The notes beneath the pieces are model-generated. The model was given only the letters and a program-made list of their open reading frames with translations. It made no database searches and was not told the DNA's origin. The position numbers were made by a program, and so were the translations under genes. From Aricia agestis (lineage: Eukaryota > Arthropoda > Insecta > Lepidoptera > Lycaenidae), in the NCBI RefSeq assembly GCF_905147365.1, contig NC_056409.1, positions 21,767,001-21,831,000 of the forward strand: a stretch of 64,000 nucleotides of DNA, in the 5' to 3' direction. This document shows, one piece after another, positions 60,377 through 64,000 of the stretch (its first letter is position 1; every line of letters begins with the position of its first letter).

Positions 60377-60616
60377 ATGTCGTACGCTATTGTCCGTCAT
60401 TTGCGTAGAACTATTCTAAGTTCCCAATCAATAAGGCTCGAGACCACCGTGACAAGCCTTACCCAGGAAGAATTTGTTTTCAAGCCTCCTGTAACCCAAT
60501 GGAACAAATTAATAAGAGAAGCTGAGAAAATTGTTGGATATCCTACCTCCTTCATGAACCTACGGTGGTTACTGAGCGATGAGTTCGCCAATTTAGCTAT
60601 ACATTTAAGAAAAATT
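60377..60616 (+). CDS. PDSS2: PDSS2 exon 1 (polyprenyl-diphosphate synthase subunit 2)
   Basis: Eighty codons from ATG 60377 to the donor GTAAGT at 60617, phase 0. The first 20 residues (MSYAIVRHLRRTILSSQSIR) are Arg/Ser-rich with no acidic residue, as expected for a mitochondrial targeting sequence. Residues 44-63 hold the family signature LIREAEKIVGYPTSFMNLR, then LLSDEFANLAIHLRKI, the block found in PDSS2 just before its conserved splice point. An in-frame GTG upstream (60368) is not used as the start because the ATG gives the leader. PDSS2 pairs with PDSS1 in the mitochondrial matrix to make the long isoprenoid side chain of coenzyme Q. Confidence 0.93.
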
Positions 60617-61165
60617 GTAAGTACCATTACATGAAATATTTGTATGAAAACCAATTATTTGTAAATGAAAAGTCCAGATTAAAATTTAAAAAATTGTAAA
60701 AATTATAAAACACCTCATACGAAGGCTAAAACATAAAACCAATAAATATATTTTACTATGTTACTATTTATAGTAATCTAGACCTTATTATACCTATTTC
60801 ATTTTTCATTAAAATATTAGTCTTTATTTTACTCATTGATTAATTAATAATAAAACTCTAAAAATAAGTAACTTTTGTATTACTAGAACAAAAGAAAAAT
60901 ATAAGGAAATATTACATAATGTTATGACACAAGTCTACAGAGTACAAGGTCGCAATGATTAGTATTAATATAGCACAAGGAACTTGTTTAGTTTTCACAC
61001 TTTTAAAATTATAAGTGTAAAGTGATCTCATAATTTTCCACTCTTTTGTATTTTGTTTCTATATCATTTGATTTTACTATTTAGGGACATGTGTTCTCTC
61101 AAAAAAGTATGGTACTCTCACTTTCCTTATAAGTAATGTCCAATGATATGTCTGATATGTTACAG
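60617..61165 (+). other. PDSS2: PDSS2 intron
   Basis: A 549-bp AT-rich intron with donor GTAAGT and acceptor TGTTACAG ending at 61165. Joining there gives LRKI-VGSNHPIVKTAR, matching the family (RKLVGTQHPLL in vertebrates). The open frame continues ten codons into the intron, which is not coding. Confidence 0.93.
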
Positions 61166-62131
61166 GTTGGCAGTAACCATCCAATAGTAAAGACAGCAAG
61201 AACACTTTTATACAATGAGCACAACAATCTCCAGCCATGGGGATTGGTTATTTTGCTGCTGTCCAAAGCGATAAGCACTCCTAACGACACCTTACAGACC
61301 CCTACACTCATTGAGAAGCAGAGGATGCTGGCCGAGCTCACCGAAATGATCAGAACAGGCCACTACATCCACCGGGGGCTCCTCAACATGCCCCTAGAAG
61401 AACAAGACAGTACCAAAGAAACATCAATGTTCGCTAACAAGATTGCTATTCTCATTGGAGACTACTTGCTGGTGACCGCTAATGGTATGCTAGCCCGCTT
61501 AAGGAACCAGGATTTATCACATCTAATATCCACAGCGCTGAGGGACTTAAGCGAAGGGGAGTTCTACGGGACCCGAGATGAACAAAACATGCCTTTGCCT
61601 GGAAAGCCTGTCCAGAATAAAAATGATTTCCTTAAAATTTCATGTGAAACAGTTCCTCTGGATGTTACCGATGTGTCTGGTTCTCCCAAAAGGGAGTGGG
61701 TTTTACGGACTATGTACAATGGTGGGACACTATTTGGACGTGGGTGTGAGGGTGCACTGTTACTGGCAGGCAAAAGTGAAGAGGAGCAGAAAAAGGCCTA
61801 CCTCTTTGGCTGCCATTTGTGCCTGGCATGGCAAGCTGCCAGTGAGCTGCAGAAGTTTGCTGAGGACTCCAAGGAACCTTTCTCAGTAGTCAGTGCACCA
61901 GTTTTGTTTGCCCTAAGTGAAAATAATGAACTATTTAAACAGTTTGAAAATACTAAAAGCATTACGAGCATTGACCTCGAAAACTTGAAAAATGAAGTCT
62001 TTAAAACTAAAGCTTTAGAAAAGACTAGAGAACTGCACAGAGAGAATGTGGAAAAAGCTATAAGTTACATAGATATGTTTGGAGACAACCAGTCTACACA
62101 AACTATAAAAAAACTAATAGACAGTGTTTGA
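61166..62131 (+). CDS. PDSS2: PDSS2 exon 2 (polyprenyl-diphosphate synthase subunit 2)
   Basis: It completes a 401-residue protein (residues 81-401; human PDSS2 has 399), with stop TGA at 62129-62131. Recognisable blocks are NLQPWGLVILLLSKA (about 101-115), EITELI-like AELTEMIRTGHYIHRGLLN (about 136-154) and FANKIAILIGDYLL (about 169-182). Where active prenyl synthases carry the first Asp-rich DDxxD, this has HRGLLNM, and at the second it has AWQAASELQKF (about 301-311). Neither motif is present, as is normal for PDSS2, which supports PDSS1 rather than catalysing alone. The C-terminal helix region (KALEKTRELHRENVEKAI) is also typical. The gene is intact. Confidence 0.95.
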   Translation, partial: VGSNHPIVKTARTLLYNEHNNLQPWGLVILLLSKAISTPNDTLQTPTLIEKQRMLAELTEMIRTGHYIHRGLLNMPLEEQDSTKETSMFANKIAILIGDYLLVTANGMLARLRNQDLSHLISTALRDLSEGEFYGTRDEQNMPLPGKPVQNKNDFLKISCETVPLDVTDVSGSPKREWVLRTMYNGGTLFGRGCEGALLLAGKSEEEQKKAYLFGCHLCLAWQAASELQKFAEDSKEPFSVVSAPVLFALSENNELFKQFENTKSITSIDLENLKNEVFKTKALEKTRELHRENVEKAISYIDMFGDNQSTQTIKKLIDSV

Positions 62132-62423
62132 TACTAAATATTTTATACCAGAAACAGCAATAATTAGATAATGTAGTTAATACACATGTGATTACTTCTG
62201 TGTGTGTAACACTCGCATAGAGAATTATATTATGTCAATGTAAAAATAATAATTTATAATAAGGCAACATCAACATATTGCCTTATTATATCATATAAGA
62301 GAAAAATATTCTGTATCACACTGGCTCTTTTATCTTGGCCTATTGATGATTGTAAAATAATAATCGGAATGGGAATTCTATATTTAGTTTAGCTGTCACT
62401 CTGTTGTTATGTGTTTAAAGCGG
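62132..62423 (+). other. PDSS2: PDSS2 3' region with 13-bp hairpin
   Basis: This AT-rich stretch should contain the 3'UTR. No AATAAA was seen, only variants such as AATAAT near 62246. TATAATAAGGCAA (62255-62267) and TTGCCTTATTATA (62278-62290) form a perfect 13-bp stem with a 10-nt loop that may sit close to the 3' end. Confidence 0.5.
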
Positions 62424-63067
62424 GCTCCACACTCGCGGCGCGAAAGGCCGCGAACTGCGAGTGTGGATAGTTCGCGGCTTTCCCCGTCCGGTGTCGGTTT
62501 TTGGCCCGCGACAAAGGGCTTGCGAAGCGCGAACGCAAACATCATCTACACTCGCTTTTATTTGCAATCGCACACAATGTAATGCGGGCTCCACACTCGC
62601 GGCGCGAAAGCCCGCGAAGGCCGCGAGTGTGGAGGGTTTCGCGGCTTCGCGGCTTTCCCCGTCCGGTGTCGGTTTTCTGGCCCGCGACATTTTGATAAGC
62701 ACACTATGTAAGAGCAGCAGCAACAACGACTTCAACGTCCATTTTACTCAAATGCGCGAATGTAAATGTGAAGATTACGAGCGTATTTATCCGGATCGTG
62801 TTCATGGCGCGTAGCGTTCGTGAATCGCGGCCGCAATTCGCGCCGCGAGTGTTAAGCCCGCTTTAGAGCAGAAGCAACAGTGACTTCAACGTCCATTTTA
62901 CTCAAATGCGCGAACGTAAATGCGGATTGCGAGTGTATGCGCCGCGCCGCGCCGTGAACACGACGCAAACAAATACGGCCCGTATTTGTTTGCGTCGTGT
63001 TCACGGCGCGGCGCGTAGCATCCGTAAATTGCAGCCGCAATTTGCGCCGCGAGTGTGGATAGGGCTT
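62424..63067. mobile_element. GC-rich composite foldback repeat
   Basis: It is framed by GCGGGCTCCACACTCGCGGC and, at the right, GCGCCGCGAGTGTGGATAGG (inverse). The block GGCTTTCCCCGTCCGGTGTC then GGCCCGCGAC occurs twice (62475-62511 and 62650-62689). The block ACTTCAACGTCCATTTTACT, CAAATGCGCGAA occurs twice (62730-62761 and 62882-62914). An extreme palindrome of 36-bp arms and one central base lies at 62943-63015. Frames crossing it (62461-62814 and others) are composition artefacts. Confidence 0.8.
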
Positions 63068-63087
63068 AAGAGAATTATGCCTTAGGG

Positions 63088-64000
63088 GGGTATTACATTA
63101 TCATTTATATATATGATCATTTCTATATATATCCTATATATATGATCATTTCTATGATCATATATATAGGATCCAATATATATGATCATTTGATCATATC
63201 TGCATATTACATTATCATATTTCATTGATCCTGTTTTACGTCATATGTGGTTTCAATAGCCAATGGAGAGCGCTAACGCTGACAGGTATTGACGTCAGGG
63301 TTACTAGATCTCAGAGAATTCGATTTGTCAAAAGACATCGTCATTTTTAATATGGCTTGTTTTTTGTTATTTCAGCAAGATTATCCAAGTATATAATTAG
63401 AAAAATCCCCCTTAGGGGGTTATTAGATTATCATATACAGGGTGTAACAAAAATAAGTGATAATACTTTAGGGTGTGTACGTGTTCCTTGTAGAGAGTTC
63501 ACTGTGAAAGTAGCAGCTCTGAAAGACGAAATTTTTTTTCCACTTTTGTATGGGCAAGCGCCCGAACGTCACGAGTTTTCCCATACAAAAGTGAAAAAAA
63601 AATTGGGTCTTTCAGCGCTGCTACTTTCACAGTGTACTCTCTATAAGGAAGACATACACACCCTAAAGTATTATCACTTATTTTTGTTACACCTTGTATA
63701 GGTATTGGATCCGAGATCATTGAGTAAATGATATTGGATAATGTAATATAGACATATGATTCATTTCTTCCTTGATCATAGATTTTTGACATTTGCTGAG
63801 AGATTGGATCCAATACGGTCATAGAAATAGGTGTTGCCAGTTATTTAATATAAAAAAGAGTTTTTAATTTCTTGTTCGTTAATATGTTTCAAATAATGTA
63901 ATGTAATTATTTTTCTAATTATATAGATATATTGGATCCTATATATGATCATAGAAATGATCCAATATAAATGATAATGTAATGGGGGGTATAATAGATA
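63088..64000. mobile_element. Palindromic element with ATTACATTATCATTTATAT ends
   Basis: GGGGGGTATTACATTATCAT and TTATAT at 63085 onward is inverted near the window end (ATATAAATGATAATGTAATG, GGGGGGT). Both ends continue with GATCATTTCTATGATCATAT and GGATCCAATATAT. The inside repeats GATCAT, GGATCC and TATCAT motifs, and the TTAGGGGGTTATTAGATTATC segment at 63413 is a degenerate third end. The 261-bp MITE at 63437-63697 is inserted in it. The element may continue beyond the window. Confidence 0.75.
63437..63697. mobile_element. 261-bp foldback MITE, copy 2, nested
   Basis: The same family and length as 56207-56467: ACAGGGTGTAACAAAAATAA at the left, TTTTTGTTACACCTTGT at the right, core TGGGCAAGCGCCCGAACGTC. 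TA lies at both edges. It interrupts the TATCAT/GGATCC palindromic element. Frames on both strands through it are spurious. Confidence 0.92.

Noticed and set aside
62415..62814. Frames of 106 and 117 codons near 62.5 kb
   Set aside because: They lie in GC-rich repeated foldback DNA where stop codons are rare. Internal duplications explain them.
63357..63822. Frames of 114 and 107 codons on both strands
   Set aside because: Both read through the same 261-bp inverted-repeat MITE, which is why their peptides resemble each other.
1..64000. A novel defence, CRISPR-like or biosynthetic gene system
   Set aside because: Only two host genes are present, in insect intron-rich DNA. Regularly spaced repeats found are tandem units inside transposons, and no gene cluster exists.

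Overview
The window is eukaryotic nuclear DNA from an insect, most likely a moth or butterfly. It is AT-rich and gene-poor, with spliced genes, AATAAA poly(A) signals and many short interspersed repeats of kinds I associate with Lepidoptera. No bacterial, phage or CRISPR-like system was seen. Nearly all open frames above 60 codons are chance or transposon remnants. Only two host genes can be supported, and both are on the + strand.

Gene 1 is homothorax (hth, the insect Meis/Prep TALE-homeobox gene). Its 3' part is here: a 59-nt exon encoding the end of the homeodomain (27021-27079), the last coding exon (about 31772-31938), a 551-bp intron just after the stop codon, and a long 3'UTR exon (32501 to about 34765, strong AATAAA at 34740). 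The first 27 kb is read as intron upstream of the homeodomain-end exon. It mixes short transposons with long repeat-poor, CpG-containing blocks rich in TAAT, TGACAG and TGACGTCA motifs, which look like developmental enhancer sequence.

From 35 to 59 kb there is no supportable host gene. The stretch holds repeat-poor blocks that may be hth downstream regulatory DNA, then a growing load of mobile elements. These are: a SINE-like family with an A-rich tail (six copies in the window); a family ending in GTACGGAACCCTAA (four); a family bounded by CTATACTAATATT and GCGGGCGAAG-type ends (three, two with internal tandem arrays); a tRNA-derived SINE; two decayed non-LTR reverse-transcriptase copies plus a short 5'-truncated third; and at least ten foldback/MITE elements, some nested.

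Gene 2 is PDSS2 (decaprenyl-diphosphate synthase subunit 2, coenzyme Q side-chain synthesis), two coding exons 60377-60616 and 61166-62131, 401 residues. Its upstream region carries TATCGATA (DRE-type) sites inside what looks like a transposon. Downstream is GC-rich foldback DNA and, to the window end, a palindromic element interrupted by a 261-bp MITE.

The most interesting points are the 3' end of hth (tandem acceptors, a 3'UTR intron with consecutive hairpins, a possible alternative tail), a perfect 20-bp intronic stem 116 nt before the homeodomain-end exon, and the possibly transposon-supplied promoter sites of PDSS2. Conservation and expression could not be tested here.
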